From NCBI RefSeq assembly GCF_035920445.1, contig NZ_CP109162.1, positions 2,604,001-2,668,000 of the forward strand: a DNA stretch of 64,000 nt. Direction: 5' to 3'. Origin of the DNA: Nocardia sp. NBC_01730 (GTDB lineage Bacteria; Actinomycetota; Actinomycetes; Mycobacteriales; Mycobacteriaceae). The notes beneath the pieces are model-generated. The model was not told the DNA's origin and made no database searches. It saw only the letters and a program-made list of their open reading frames with translations. Below, piece after piece: positions 1 to 9,334 of the stretch. The translations under genes were made by a program, and so were the position numbers. How positions within the stretch are numbered: position 1 is the stretch's first letter; every line of letters starts with the position of its first letter.

Positions 1-846
1 GGTGACGCCAGGGCGGACCGCGGCCACCGCGGCCGCTTGGGCGCGCTCGAGTTCGGCGAACCGCGCAGCAACCTTCGGGTTCGGATCGCCCAGCACATAG
101 GTGCGGCTCGAGTCCGAGTAGTAGCCCGGGTCGACCGGGCCGCCGATATCGATCACCACCACGTCCCCGGCCTCGATACGCCGCTCGGACACCCCGTGGT
201 GCGGGTCGGCGCCGTGTGGACCGCTGCCGACGATGACGAACGCCGCCGCGGTGTGCCCCTCCGCCGTGATCGCGGCCTCGATGTCGGCGCCGACCGCGGC
301 CTCGGTGCGACCCACTTGCAGGAACTCACCCATCCGCGCGTGGACCCTGTCGATCGCGGCGCCCGCGCGGCGCAGCGCGTCCACCTCGGCGGCGTCTTTG
401 ATCATGCGCAGTTCGCGCAACACCGGAGTGGCGGATACCGGTAGGCCGGTGAACGACTCCGCGAGTGGCAGCAGGTGCAGCGCGGGCATGGCATCGGCGA
501 CGCCCACCCGGGAGCCGACGTGCAGCGCGGACTTCACCACACCGTACGGGTCGGTGCCGTCGACCCAGTCGAGCACCTGCAGACCCAGTTCGCCCGCCGC
601 CGAATTCTCCAGCGACGCGAGCTCCAGCTTCGGGATCACCACCGACGGGGCCGCGCCATCGGCCGGGATCACCAGGCAGGTGAGCCGCTCGAAGGACTCG
701 GCCGCCGACCCGATCAGGTAGCGCAGATCCGGCCCGGGAGTGATCAACAAGGCGTCCAGATGGGCGGCCCGCATCAGCTCCACCGCACGCTCGAGTCGAG
801 CACCATAGACGTCCGCCGCGAACCTGGAATCCGTATGCGAGCTCAT
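1..846 (-). CDS. pepE: Xaa-Pro dipeptidase, M24 family (PepE/PepQ-like), C-terminus beyond window
   Basis: Metallopeptidase that would cleave X-Pro dipeptides in the cytoplasm. The 282 visible residues hold the creatinase-like N-domain (about 1-150) and the start of the pita-bread catalytic domain. The first two metal ligands are visible: Asp233 in VIDIGG and Asp245 in SDSSRTY, with a substrate-side His cluster in GADPHHG. The remaining His/Glu ligands lie outside the window. The ATG at 846 is chosen because a TAACGT box lies 7 nt upstream, fitting a leaderless start, and because family N-termini begin here. It is divergent from the exonuclease gene, the same arrangement as pepE/Rv2090 in M. 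tuberculosis (recalled, not searched). Confidence 0.88.
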   Translation of the reverse strand, partial: MSSHTDSRFAADVYGARLERAVELMRAAHLDALLITPGPDLRYLIGSAAESFERLTCLVIPADGAAPSVVIPKLELASLENSAAGELGLQVLDWVDGTDPYGVVKSALHVGSRVGVADAMPALHLLPLAESFTGLPVSATPVLRELRMIKDAAEVDALRRAGAAIDRVHARMGEFLQVGRTEAAVGADIEAAITAEGHTAAAFVIVGSGPHGADPHHGVSERRIEAGDVVVIDIGGPVDPGYYSDSSRTYVLGDPNPKVAARFAELERAQAAAVAAVRPGVT

Positions 847-853
847 ACAACCG

Positions 854-859
854 ACGTTA
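854..859 (-). promoter_or_regulatory. Predicted leaderless -10 box of pepE
   Basis: TAACGT on the minus strand ends 7 nt before the ATG at 846, so transcription probably starts at or next to the start codon. No Shine-Dalgarno sequence lies between. Confidence 0.5.
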
Positions 860-953
860 CCTGCCCGGTACCGGAGAGTGGGCACGGGCGCCGACACGGG
901 CAAGCCCGACAGCGGGTCTGCCCGCTCTACCGGGGCGTGCCGGGCTCAGCGAG

Positions 954-959
954 TAGCCT
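954..959 (+). promoter_or_regulatory. Predicted leaderless -10 box of the exonuclease gene
   Basis: TAGCCT lies 6 nt before the GTG at 966 with no ribosome binding site between. Together with the opposing pepE box it makes a compact divergent promoter region of about 120 bp. Confidence 0.55.
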
Positions 960-965
960 CAGCCC

Positions 966-1934
966 GTGACCTCTGCCGCTGGTGCGCCCCTGTTGCTGCT
1001 GGATGGAGCCAGTCTGTGGTTCCGCGCCTTTCACGCTATCCCGGACAAGATCACCGCACCGGACGGTCGGTCGGTGAACGCGCTGCGCGGTTTCACCGAC
1101 ATGGTGGCATCGCTGATCACCAAGCACGCACCGAGCAGGCTGGTGGTGTGCCTGGATCTGGACTGGCGACCCACGTATCGGGTGGATCTGGTGCCGTCGT
1201 ACAAGGCGCACCGGCTGGATACCTCGCCGGATGCCGCTCCCGGCGCCGAGGTGGTTCCGGACACGCTGACACCGCAGGTGGCGATGATCCTGGAGGTGCT
1301 CGACGCGGCCGGCATCGCGACCGGCGGCGCGGCTGGGCTGGAGGCCGACGACGTGCTCGGCACCCTCACCACCCGGGAGCGCACCGACGCGGTGATCGTC
1401 GTCAGCGGCGACCGCGACCTGCTCCAGCTCGTGCGGGACGAACCAGCACCGCCGGTGCGGGTGCTGTACGCCGGGCGCGGCCTGGCCAAAGCGGAATTGT
1501 TCGGCCCCGCCGAGGTCTCCGCGAAATACGGTGTGCCGCAGCAGAATGCGGGCCCGGCGTACGCCGACATGGCCACGCTCCGCGGTGACGCCTCCGACGG
1601 CTTGCCCGGTGTCGCGGGCATCGGCGAGAAATCCGCGTCAACGCTGATCTCACGCTTCGGTTCGCTCGACGCCCTGCGCGCGGCCGTCGACGATCCGGAC
1701 GCCGACCTCTCCAACGGCGTGCGCGCCAAACTCCGTACCGCGGAGGAGTACCTGAAAGCCGCGGCGCCCGTCGTGCGTGTGGTGTGTGGCGCCGACGTGG
1801 AACTCTCCCGTGCCGACATCCTCCCCACCGAGCCCGCCGATCCGGTCCGGCTGCGAGAACTCGCCACCACCTACAACGCCGAGAGCCCGATCACCCGCCT
1901 GATCACGGCCATGGGCGCAGCACGCGACACCTGA
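966..1934 (+). CDS. 5'-3' exonuclease (PIN/H3TH, stand-alone Pol I N-domain type)
   Basis: Structure-specific 5'-3' exonuclease/flap endonuclease like the N-terminal domain of DNA polymerase I, acting on replication and repair intermediates. The 322-residue protein opens with the PIN-like core ([16 protein letters not shown]), has acidic metal-binding stretches ([29 protein letters not shown]) and a helix-3-turn-helix DNA clamp near residue 215 ([14 protein letters not shown]). Polymerase domains are absent, so it is the stand-alone mycobacterial Rv2090 type. The GTG start is supported by the TAGCCT box 6 nt upstream. Two hairpins separate it from the convergent DUF4333 gene. Confidence 0.92.
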   Translation: MTSAAGAPLLLLDGASLWFRAFHAIPDKITAPDGRSVNALRGFTDMVASLITKHAPSRLVVCLDLDWRPTYRVDLVPSYKAHRLDTSPDAAPGAEVVPDTLTPQVAMILEVLDAAGIATGGAAGLEADDVLGTLTTRERTDAVIVVSGDRDLLQLVRDEPAPPVRVLYAGRGLAKAELFGPAEVSAKYGVPQQNAGPAYADMATLRGDASDGLPGVAGIGEKSASTLISRFGSLDALRAAVDDPDADLSNGVRAKLRTAEEYLKAAAPVVRVVCGADVELSRADILPTEPADPVRLRELATTYNAESPITRLITAMGAARDT

Positions 1935-1949
1935 CCCACATGCAGAAAA

Positions 1950-1977
1950 TCCCATCGCGCACATTTTCGCGATGGGA
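1950..1977. terminator. Hairpin between convergent genes (first)
   Basis: A perfect 10-bp inverted repeat, TCCCATCGCG with CGCGATGGGA, around an 8-nt T-rich loop, 16 nt after the exonuclease stop. It probably works with the next hairpin as a bidirectional terminator. Confidence 0.6.
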
Positions 1978-2002
1978 CCGCAATTTCTACGCCGGACTCG
2001 GA

Positions 2003-2036
2003 CCGGTGCGGCCCACCCTCGGATGGGCCGCACCGG
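2003..2036. terminator. Hairpin between convergent genes (second)
   Basis: A perfect 13-bp stem, CCGGTGCGGCCCA with TGGGCCGCACCGG, with an 8-nt loop, lying just past the DUF4333 gene stop. There is no long U tract, as is usual for actinobacterial terminators. Confidence 0.6.
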
Positions 2037-2055
2037 GATGCAAGCGGGCCGGGAA

Positions 2056-2760
2056 CTAGTTCGGGCGACCGACCTCGTAGGTACCGTCCTCCTTGGTGAT
2101 CTTGATGGTCACCTTCTTGGCCTCGCCGCTGACCTTCAGATCGCACTGGAAGGTGGCATCGACCTTGACCTCCTCGCCGGACGGGCAGGAGACGTCGCTG
2201 ACGTCCTGGATGCCGTAGGAGTCCGACAGCACCTTCTTCACGCCGTCCTGCACCGCGGCCTGGTCCAGTTTGTCCTTGGCTGTCAGCACCAGCACGAGGG
2301 CGATGATCGCGCCGATCACCACGACACCGAGCACGGAAAGGCCGATGATCAGGCCCTTGCCCTTACCACCCTGCGGCTGCGGCTGCTGCGCGCCCCACTG
2401 CGGCTGCTGCTGACCCCACTGCGGCTGCTGGCCTTGCTGGCCCCAGTCCTGAGGTTGGGCCTGGCCCCACTGCGGCTGGCCCTGCTGCGGCTGGCCCTGC
2501 TGCGCGGGCTGCTGCCCCCACTGCGGCTGCTGCGGCTGCTGCTGGCCCCACTGCGGCTGCTGCGGTTGCTGCTGGCCCCACTGCTGCGGCTGCTGTTGCT
2601 CACCCCAGTGCTGGGTCGGCTGGGCCGAGGCCGGGGTCTGCGGTTGACCGCCCCACTGCTGAGTGGGACCTGCCCCGCCGGGTGCCTGCTGTCCGCCCCA
2701 CTGCTGGGTGGGATCGTTGCGTCCCTCCCCGGGGTCGCTCGGTCCGAAAGGGCCGCTCAT
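2056..2760 (-). CDS. DUF4333 membrane protein with Gln/Pro/Trp-rich N-terminal repeats
   Basis: A 234-residue single-pass membrane protein of unknown function. Residues about 17-130 are low complexity, built from WGQQQPQQP-like units. A transmembrane helix follows (about 134-157, LIIGLSVLGVVVIGAIIALV). The C-terminal DUF4333 domain is predicted extracytoplasmic and has two cysteines (SCPSGEE and FQCDLK) likely to form a disulfide. The ATG at 2760 is preferred over a start 22 codons upstream because GGAGG lies 7-8 nt before it. It sits where M. tuberculosis has the membrane protein Rv2091c, downstream of helY. Confidence 0.82.
   Translation of the reverse strand: MSGPFGPSDPGEGRNDPTQQWGGQQAPGGAGPTQQWGGQPQTPASAQPTQHWGEQQQPQQWGQQQPQQPQWGQQQPQQPQWGQQPAQQGQPQQGQPQWGQAQPQDWGQQGQQPQWGQQQPQWGAQQPQPQGGKGKGLIIGLSVLGVVVIGAIIALVLVLTAKDKLDQAAVQDGVKKVLSDSYGIQDVSDVSCPSGEEVKVDATFQCDLKVSGEAKKVTIKITKEDGTYEVGRPN
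2370..2705. repeat. In-frame low-complexity repeats (CTGCGGCTG/CCCCACTG units)
   Basis: Short imperfect repeats encoding W-G-Q-Q-Q-P-Q-Q-P-Q units of the DUF4333 protein. The unit spacing is irregular but always in frame, so the tract could vary in length between strains. Confidence 0.75.
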
Positions 2761-2954
2761 CTGCTTGCCTCCACTCGCATCGTTGTACTCACGGTAGCCC
2801 CCCGCGTGGGCCTCGTCGCATGACACGACTCTTCCGCCACGGTCGGTACGCGAAAGAAATCAAATCACAATCGAATCAGCTGTGTTGAGATTGGCGGCGT
2901 TCGCGGTCCCGTGGTTACGCAGGCTGCCTCCTCCTGGCCCGTCACCCACACCGC

Positions 2955-5657
2955 TCAGGCAGCGTCCACCGCCACGACACCCCGCCGGATCGCCCGCACC
3001 GCCTTCGCCGCCGTGGCAGCGATCTCGGAATCGTCGGCGGTGCTGTGGATCTGATCGAGCAGATCGATCACCTGCCTGCACCAGCGTACGAAATCGCCCG
3101 CCGACAGCGGCGCGCCCTGATCACCGCTGGCGAGCAACGAGTCGGCCAACCCGTCCCCGCGCGCCCACTTGTAGACGCCGGTGACGAAGCCGAGATCCGG
3201 TTCCCTGGTCGGCGGCAGCTTGTGCCTGGCCTCGTCGGAACGCAGCTCGGTCCACACGCCGATGGTCGCGCCGACCGCCCGCCGGATCGGCTCCGTGGGG
3301 CCGCTCGCGGCGAGATATCCGCCCTCCTGACGGGATTCGTACACCAGGATCGAGACCACGCCGGCCAACTCGGCGGGGCCGAGGCCGCGCCACAGTCCCC
3401 GCCGCAGACATTCGGCGACCAGCAGGTCGCTCTCGGCGTAGATGCGGGCCAGTCGGCGCCCGTCGGCGGTTACCTCGCTCTCGTGCACGAAAGCCCGTTC
3501 CTCCAAAAGCCCGAGGATTCGATCGAAGGTGCGCGCCAACGAGTTGGTGGTCGCGGCAACCTTCTGGCGCATCGATTCGGTTTCGCGCAGCAGCCGGCTG
3601 TAGCGCTCGCCGATCCGGGCCATCTGCTCGCGGTCGGGTCGCGTGTGCGCCGGATGCGAACGCAGGCTGCGTCGCAATGTGGCCAGTTCGCGGTCGTCTG
3701 CCGCCGCGGAACGCTTGCCGCGCCGCGGCCTACCAGGCGCCGAGATTCCGGTGCTGCGCAGCGCCGACGCCAGATCGCTTCGGATGCGCGCGGTGCGGTG
3801 ATCCACCCGCCGCGGCAACCGCATGTGTCCGAGCGCTTCGGCCGGCACCGGGAAGTCGGCGACCGACACCCGGCCCGCCCACTTGTCCTCGGTGAGCACC
3901 AACGGACGCGGATCCCCTGGCGTCATGTCCGGCTCCAGGATCACCGCGAGCCCGGCGCGCCGCCCGGACGGAATCGCCACCACGTCGCCGCGGCGCAGTG
4001 CTACCAGCGCATCCACCGCCGCACCCCGCCGGTCGGCCCGGCCCTGCTGTGCCAGCTGCCGTTCCCGCTGCTTGATCCGTTCGCGCAGCGCAAGGTAGTC
4101 CAGGAACCCGCCCTCGGTGCCACCGAGCTGGTCGCGCAGCTTCCGCAGCGCGACCTCGTTGCGCTCGATGCCGCGCACCAGCCCGACCACCGAGCGGTCC
4201 GCCTGGAACTGGGCGAACGACCGCTCCAGCAGGGCACGCGACTCGTCGGCGCCCATCCGGTCGATGAGGTTGATCGACATGTTGTACCCCGGCCGGAACG
4301 AGCTGCGCAGTGGATACGTGCGCGTGGACGCCAGGCCCGCGACCGCACTGGTATCCACCTCCGGCTGCCACAGCACCACCGCATGGCCTTCGACGTCGAT
4401 ACCGCGCCTTCCCGCACGCCCGGTCAGCTGGGTGTACTCGCCCGGCGTGAGCTCCGCGTGCGACTCGCCGTTGAACTTCACCAGGCGCTCCAGCACGACG
4501 GTGCGCGCGGGCATATTGATGCCGAGCGCCAGTGTCTCCGTGGCGAATACGGCTCGCACGAGCCCGTTGACGAACAGTTCCTCGACGGTATGCCGGAACG
4601 CAGGCAACATGCCCGCATGGTGCGCGGCCAGCCCCCGGTGCAGTGCCTCGCGCCACTCCCAGTAGCCGAGCACCTCCAGATCGGTCTTGGGCAGGTCGCC
4701 GGTGTGCTTCTCGATGATCGCGTCGACCTCGTCGCGCTCGTCCTCGCGGCTCAGGTCCAGCCGCGACCGCAGGCACTGCGCCAGCGCCCCGTCGCACCCC
4801 GCGCGGCTGAAGATGAACGTGATCGCGGGCAGCAGACCCTCGTCGTCCAGTTTGGCGAGCACCTCGGGTCGCGGCAGCGGACGGAAATCGCGGCGCGGTG
4901 CGCCGCGGCCGTTGCGCGGACCGCCCCAGCCGTTCATCCGGTCGGCGGCCTCACGGTGCCGGATGAATCGCACCAGGTCTTCGTCTACGAGCACCTTCTG
5001 ATCGGTGGACTTCGTGTCGAACAGGTCGAACATCCTCCGCCCCACCATGACGTGCTGCCACAGCGGCACCGGCCTGGTCTCGTCGACCACCACGGTGGTG
5101 TCGCCGCGCACGGTCTCCATCCAGGCACCGAATTCCTCGGCGTTGCTGACCGTGGCCGACAGGCTGACCAGCCGGACGTCCGGCGGCAGGTGCAGGATGA
5201 CCTCCTCCCACACCGCCCCGCGGAACCGGTCGGCGAGATAGTGCACCTCGTCCATCACCACGTAGGACAGCCCACGCAGAGCGTCGGAGGACGCGTACAG
5301 CATGTTGCGCAGCACCTCGGTGGTCATCACGACCACCGGTGCGTCCGGGTTGATCGACTGGTCACCGGTCAGCAGGCCGACGCTGTCACGGCCGTACCGT
5401 TCGGTGAAGTCGGCGAACTTCTGGTTGGACAGCGCTTTGATCGGCGTCGTGTAGAAGCACTTTCCACCCGCCGCCAGCGCCAGATGTACCGCGAATTCGC
5501 CGACGACGGTCTTGCCCGCACCCGTCGGGGCGCAGACCAGCACGCTGTGGCCGTCCTCGAGCGCCGCGCAGGCATCCCGCTGAAACGGATCCAGCTCGAA
5601 CTTCAGCTCGGCCGAGAATACGGCCAACTCGCCCGTCTGCGACCGGTGATATGTCAC
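2955..5657 (-). CDS. helY: Ski2/Mtr4-like DEAD/DEAH-box helicase HelY
   Basis: ATP-dependent superfamily 2 RNA/DNA helicase. The 900-residue protein shows Walker A APTGAGKT (43-50), motif II DEVH (136-139), motif III SLSATVS and motif VI QLTGRAGRRGID, followed by the long Ski2-type C-terminal region. The GTG at 5657 is chosen because homology starts there and it lies 2 nt after the tatC stop. The frame stays open for 234 more codons inside tatC, but that stretch is not protein-like. It is the last gene of the leftward tatA-tatC-helY run, as in M. tuberculosis Rv2094c-Rv2092c. Confidence 0.93.
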   Translation of the reverse strand: MTYHRSQTGELAVFSAELKFELDPFQRDACAALEDGHSVLVCAPTGAGKTVVGEFAVHLALAAGGKCFYTTPIKALSNQKFADFTERYGRDSVGLLTGDQSINPDAPVVVMTTEVLRNMLYASSDALRGLSYVVMDEVHYLADRFRGAVWEEVILHLPPDVRLVSLSATVSNAEEFGAWMETVRGDTTVVVDETRPVPLWQHVMVGRRMFDLFDTKSTDQKVLVDEDLVRFIRHREAADRMNGWGGPRNGRGAPRRDFRPLPRPEVLAKLDDEGLLPAITFIFSRAGCDGALAQCLRSRLDLSREDERDEVDAIIEKHTGDLPKTDLEVLGYWEWREALHRGLAAHHAGMLPAFRHTVEELFVNGLVRAVFATETLALGINMPARTVVLERLVKFNGESHAELTPGEYTQLTGRAGRRGIDVEGHAVVLWQPEVDTSAVAGLASTRTYPLRSSFRPGYNMSINLIDRMGADESRALLERSFAQFQADRSVVGLVRGIERNEVALRKLRDQLGGTEGGFLDYLALRERIKQRERQLAQQGRADRRGAAVDALVALRRGDVVAIPSGRRAGLAVILEPDMTPGDPRPLVLTEDKWAGRVSVADFPVPAEALGHMRLPRRVDHRTARIRSDLASALRSTGISAPGRPRRGKRSAAADDRELATLRRSLRSHPAHTRPDREQMARIGERYSRLLRETESMRQKVAATTNSLARTFDRILGLLEERAFVHESEVTADGRRLARIYAESDLLVAECLRRGLWRGLGPAELAGVVSILVYESRQEGGYLAASGPTEPIRRAVGATIGVWTELRSDEARHKLPPTREPDLGFVTGVYKWARGDGLADSLLASGDQGAPLSAGDFVRWCRQVIDLLDQIHSTADDSEIAATAAKAVRAIRRGVVAVDAA

Positions 5658-5659
5658 CG

Positions 5660-6613
5660 TCAGAGGGTATCGGAGTAGTCCGACACGGGTCGCGCGGATT
5701 TCTCCCGCGGCGTCGTGATCGCCTCCGCGGGATCGATCGGTTCGGGCCCGCCCAGCTCGGAGGCTTCCTCGTCGGACAGCGCGCCCCAACCCTCGCGCTC
5801 CTTGCGGGCGCGGCGGAGGTCGTTGATCCGGGAGAACTGGATGGCGACCTCGAACAGGACCGTCAGTGCCAGCGCGAGCGCCAGCATGGAGAACGGGTCT
5901 TGCGGGGTGACGATAGCGGCGAAGACGAACAAGCCGAACGTGATGCCGCGCCGCCAAGCCTTGAGCCGCTGGTAGGTCAGCACCCCGATCAGGTTCAGTC
6001 CGATGATCAGCAACGGGGTTTCGAAGCTGACGCCGAAGATGATGAGCAGGTTGATGATGAAGCCGAAGTACTGCGAACCGCTCAGCGCCGTGATCTGCAC
6101 ATTGTCGCCGATGGTGAGCAGGAAGCTCAACGCGTGCGCGATGACGACGTAGGCCAGCACCGCACCGGCGGTGAACAAAACCGTGCCCGAAGACACGAAA
6201 CCGATCGCGTACTTGCGCTCCTTGGCGTACAGCCCCGGCGTAATGAACGCCCACAACTGATACAGCCAGATCGGCGCGGCGAGCACGACACCGGCGGTCA
6301 TACCGACCTTCAAACGCAAGGTGAACTGTTCGAACGGCGCGGTGGCCAGCAGACGGCACGCGCCATCCGGGCTCAGCGACGCGCGCGCCGACGCGGGCAG
6401 CGAACAGTACGGCCCGCGCAGAATCTCGCCGAGGCTCTCGATGCCGAGGACCGAATGCGCGTACCAGAGGAATCCGAGCACCGTGGTGACCAGCACCGCG
6501 GCGATCGAGACCAGCAGGCGGTAGCGCAGTTCCTGCAGATGCTCGATCAACGACATGGTGCCGTCGGGATTGGTCTTGCGCTTGCTGCGGCGCGGATCGA
6601 ACGGGATTCGCAT
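5660..6613 (-). CDS. tatC: Sec-independent protein translocase TatC
   Basis: Polytopic core of the twin-arginine translocase, which recognises RR signal peptides and moves folded proteins across the membrane. The 317-residue protein has the TatC signature near the N-terminus ([15 protein letters not shown]), six hydrophobic helices and a charged C-terminal tail. It starts with ATG and lies downstream of tatA and 2 nt upstream of helY, so the three are probably co-transcribed. No tatB is in the window. Confidence 0.96.
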   Translation of the reverse strand: MRIPFDPRRSKRKTNPDGTMSLIEHLQELRYRLLVSIAAVLVTTVLGFLWYAHSVLGIESLGEILRGPYCSLPASARASLSPDGACRLLATAPFEQFTLRLKVGMTAGVVLAAPIWLYQLWAFITPGLYAKERKYAIGFVSSGTVLFTAGAVLAYVVIAHALSFLLTIGDNVQITALSGSQYFGFIINLLIIFGVSFETPLLIIGLNLIGVLTYQRLKAWRRGITFGLFVFAAIVTPQDPFSMLALALALTVLFEVAIQFSRINDLRRARKEREGWGALSDEEASELGGPEPIDPAEAITTPREKSARPVSDYSDTL

Positions 6614-6711
6614 GGTTGGTGATCGCCCCTGGTTTGACGTGCCTGGCTCAGCTCGGCAACAGCGCTATGCCCGGAGTGAGTTCTTCCTCACCCCGGCGCG
6701 AGCGTTTCCGC

Positions 6712-6972
6712 TCAGACCGACTTCTGCTCGGTACGGGGCTCGGTGATCGACGGCGGCACCGGCTGCGCGGGCGGCAGCTGCTGCGCGGGCTGCTGCGTCG
6801 ACGCGGTGGCATTCGACGTATTGCTCTCGCTCTGCATCTGGCTGACCTCGCTCTTGAAGATGCGCAATGATCGGCCCAGGCTGCGGGCCGCGTCGGGCAT
6901 CCGCTTCGCGCCGAAGAACATCACGAAAACCACCGCAATGATCAGCCAGTGCCAGATGCTCAGACTGCCCAT
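6712..6972 (-). CDS. tatA: Twin-arginine translocase subunit TatA
   Basis: An 86-residue TatA/E protein: one N-terminal transmembrane helix ([17 protein letters not shown]), the [17 protein letters not shown] hinge and amphipathic helix, then a Gln/Pro/Ala-rich tail. It polymerises to form the Tat pore with TatC. A strong GGGAGG lies 6-7 nt before the ATG. The 98 nt between it and tatC hold no gene. Confidence 0.95.
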   Translation of the reverse strand: MGSLSIWHWLIIAVVFVMFFGAKRMPDAARSLGRSLRIFKSEVSQMQSESNTSNATASTQQPAQQLPPAQPVPPSITEPRTEQKSV

Positions 6973-7036
6973 GATTTACCTCCCAAGACTGTGATGTTTC
7001 GATGCTACCGGACCGTGACGTGCGCGAACGCCGCAG

Positions 7037-8086
7037 TCACTGCCCGTTTGCCTGGGGTTCGACCGTGCCGCTCGCCGCGGCGGCGCGCAGTTGGGTGAGC
7101 AGTTCACCACCGGTCCAGCCGCGCCGATCGCCCTGTTCGGCGGCGACGATCAGTTCGATCAACCGTTGGTTGACCGGCGTCGGTACCCCGACCATCGCAC
7201 CCAACCCGACGATTTCACCGCACAGCCAGGAGATCTCGGTTTTACGGCCGAGTGCCAGATCGTCCGCCATGGACGAGCGCGCCGTCGGATCAATGGTGAG
7301 CACCTGCCCGGCGACGTGCTGGAACAGGCGGTCGGGGACGGTCAGCAGCGCTGCCATCACCCGCGGTGGCAACGGGGTCAACCGGGCAGGGCGAATTCGC
7401 GCCCTGCTCATTGCCGTGAGCGCTTCGCGCTGCGTCAGCGCGAGGCAGCGACGGTAGTCGCGGTCGGCGAGTTCCTCACGAAGCGGGCGCCCGGACAGCG
7501 CGTTGATCGCGTTGTTGAGGTTGAGCAGCAGCTTCGCCCACTGCACCGGGCGCAGGTCCCGGTAGCGGCGCAACCCGAGTCCCGCCTGCTCGAAGACGCC
7601 GAGGAACGACGCGAGCGCCGGGTCGTCCTGCACCGCGAGCCCACCCTCGGTGCCGCGGTGGAAATGGCCGTCGGGATGGTGCACGACGTTGAACATCACC
7701 ATGCCAGCCAGGACCACACAGTGCGGCAGAAGCTCCCGGATCACCGAATCGTTGCCGATGCCGTTCTGCAGGCTCAGTACCACGGTGCCCGGCCGGATCT
7801 CGTCGCGGAGCCCGCGCACCGCGCCCGCGGTCGCCGCCGATTTCACCGTGACCAGCACCAGATCCGCCGATCCTGGGTCCTCCGGTTCGGTGGCGACATG
7901 GAACCGGTCCGCGGCCAGGGCGTCGTCGGCACCGTCGAGATCGGTGAGCCGTAGCCCTGACGCAGTGATCTCGTCGAGTATCCGCCTGCGGCCGACCAGC
8001 GTGACCTGCGCCCCGGCCACTCCCAGCTTGCCGCCGACGAACGTGCCGATACTGCCCGCACCAATCACGAGCACGCGACTCTTCAC
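7037..8086 (-). CDS. Ketopantoate reductase-family (PanE/ApbA) oxidoreductase
   Basis: NAD(P)H-dependent reductase of the 2-dehydropantoate 2-reductase family (pantothenate/CoA pathway or a related 2-keto acid). The 349-residue protein has the Rossmann motif VIGAGSIGTFVGGKLG at the N-terminus, the VKSAAT lysine segment, and a C-terminal helical ApbA_C domain with LLLNLNNAINALSG. GTG start at 8086 with a GAGGGG element about 14 nt upstream. It is an extra gene between tatA and pafC relative to M. tuberculosis. Paralogues with other substrates are common, so no symbol is given. Confidence 0.85.
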   Translation of the reverse strand: MKSRVLVIGAGSIGTFVGGKLGVAGAQVTLVGRRRILDEITASGLRLTDLDGADDALAADRFHVATEPEDPGSADLVLVTVKSAATAGAVRGLRDEIRPGTVVLSLQNGIGNDSVIRELLPHCVVLAGMVMFNVVHHPDGHFHRGTEGGLAVQDDPALASFLGVFEQAGLGLRRYRDLRPVQWAKLLLNLNNAINALSGRPLREELADRDYRRCLALTQREALTAMSRARIRPARLTPLPPRVMAALLTVPDRLFQHVAGQVLTIDPTARSSMADDLALGRKTEISWLCGEIVGLGAMVGVPTPVNQRLIELIVAAEQGDRRGWTGGELLTQLRAAAASGTVEPQANGQ

Positions 8087-8222
8087 ACCGATTCAGCCCC
8101 TCGCATCCGACGGGACACCCGCACGCGGTGAGCCACGAAACGCTGGACGACTTGCTCCTCATCGAGCCTCCGCGGGCATTGTGCCACCCCGTCGGCTCGA
8201 CACGGCGCTGTCGGTTGTCCCG

Positions 8223-9209
8223 TCATCGGGCCTCCAGGTGTCCGGCTTCCTCGTAGGCGGCCAAGGCTGCGTTCGAGCGCTCCCGCACCGCGGCGACCAG
8301 TTCCGGCGGACCGAGGACGGTGACGCCCGCGCCGAAGCCGAGCAGCAGGCGCGCCATCCAGTCCAGCGTGGCGAACCGCATGGTCGCCTCCAGACTGCCA
8401 TCGGGGTGCACCGCGAGCCGGTGCATCGGGTACTGATCGAGTACCCAAGCGTAATGGGCGTGAATTCGCAAGCGCGCCAAAGGAACCGCCGGATCGTCCT
8501 GGAACAGGTCGAGCCCGGCTGCCGCCTCGGTGGCATGTTTGGGCGGCCGCGCCGACTCGTCCAGCGCCGTCGCGTCCTCGATCCGGTCGAAACGGAACAG
8601 CCGCACTCCCTCGGCTTGTCTGCACCAGGCCTGCAGATAGCTGTTGTTGTCCACGAGGACGATGCGAATGGGGTCGACGGCTCGTTCGGACACCACATCG
8701 CGGCTGGCGGAGTAGTAGACCAGGCGCAGCGCGCGCCCGCGCGCCAGCGCCGACCGCACGGTGGCCACGGCGGGCGCCTCCCGCGGCGGCGTACGAGACT
8801 CGTCGGTCTCGGCCTCGGCAGCGTCCGCGGATCCGCCTGCGATGGCCGATTCGATCTTGGCTATGGCCGCGTGCGCGGCGGTCGGGTCGACCATGCCGGG
8901 CATGTCCACGATCGAGCGCAGCGCGACCAGCAGCGCGGTGGCCTCGGTGGAGGTCAGCCGCAACGGCCGGTCGATGCCCGCGGAGAAGGTGACCTCGATG
9001 CTCTCCTCGGAGAACGACAGGTCGATCAGATCACCGGGGCCGTACCCGGGCAGCCCGCACATCCACAGCTGGTTCAAATCGCTCATCAGCTGTTTGGTGG
9101 TCACACCCAGATCGGCGGCGGCCTCTGCTGCGCTGATGCCGGGGTGCGCGATGAAGTACGGGATCATATTGAGCAGCCGCGAAAGGCGCACCGAGAGCCT
9201 TGAACTCAC
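8223..9209 (-). CDS. pafC: WYL-domain transcriptional regulator PafC
   Basis: A 328-residue regulator with an N-terminal winged HTH (SRLLNMIPYFIAHPGISAAEAAADLG), a WYL domain (about 140-225) and a WCX C-terminal extension. In mycobacteria PafB and PafC jointly activate DNA-damage response genes (established); the same role is inferred here. The GTG at 9209 is chosen because it follows GAGGTGG at good spacing and overlaps the TAG stop of an upstream mini-ORF (TAGTG). Unlike the usual direct pafB-pafC junction, two copies of an 83-bp repeat lie between the genes. Confidence 0.9.
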   Translation of the reverse strand: MSSRLSVRLSRLLNMIPYFIAHPGISAAEAAADLGVTTKQLMSDLNQLWMCGLPGYGPGDLIDLSFSEESIEVTFSAGIDRPLRLTSTEATALLVALRSIVDMPGMVDPTAAHAAIAKIESAIAGGSADAAEAETDESRTPPREAPAVATVRSALARGRALRLVYYSASRDVVSERAVDPIRIVLVDNNSYLQAWCRQAEGVRLFRFDRIEDATALDESARPPKHATEAAAGLDLFQDDPAVPLARLRIHAHYAWVLDQYPMHRLAVHPDGSLEATMRFATLDWMARLLLGFGAGVTVLGPPELVAAVRERSNAALAAYEEAGHLEAR

Positions 9210-9250
9210 TACGCCACCTCGCACATCGCGCCGAGTCCGCGCTCGCTCAT

Positions 9251-9334
9251 CGACTCCACCTCGCCAACGCTCGGCTCCGTCATGACCGAGCGATACTCGG
9301 CCGTGCCCATTGTTCGCTCGCTGCGCTCGCTCAT
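9251..9334 (-). repeat. 83-bp coupling repeat, copy 2 (mini-ORF running to 9210)
   Basis: On the minus strand this starts with ATG at 9334 and encodes MSERSERT..., ending in GEVES. One extra base relative to copy 1 keeps its frame open through a partial third unit (MSERGLGAM) to a TAG that overlaps the pafC GTG. It contains CCGAG-TATCG-CTCGG-like dyad symmetry and ends with GAGGTGGAG, which can act as a ribosome binding site. Confidence 0.8.

Noticed and set aside
3045..5678. A very long open frame (877 codons) on the strand opposite helY
   Set aside because: High-GC coding DNA keeps antisense frames open. Its product is Arg/His/Gln-rich with no family blocks, whereas helY on the other strand has all helicase motifs.
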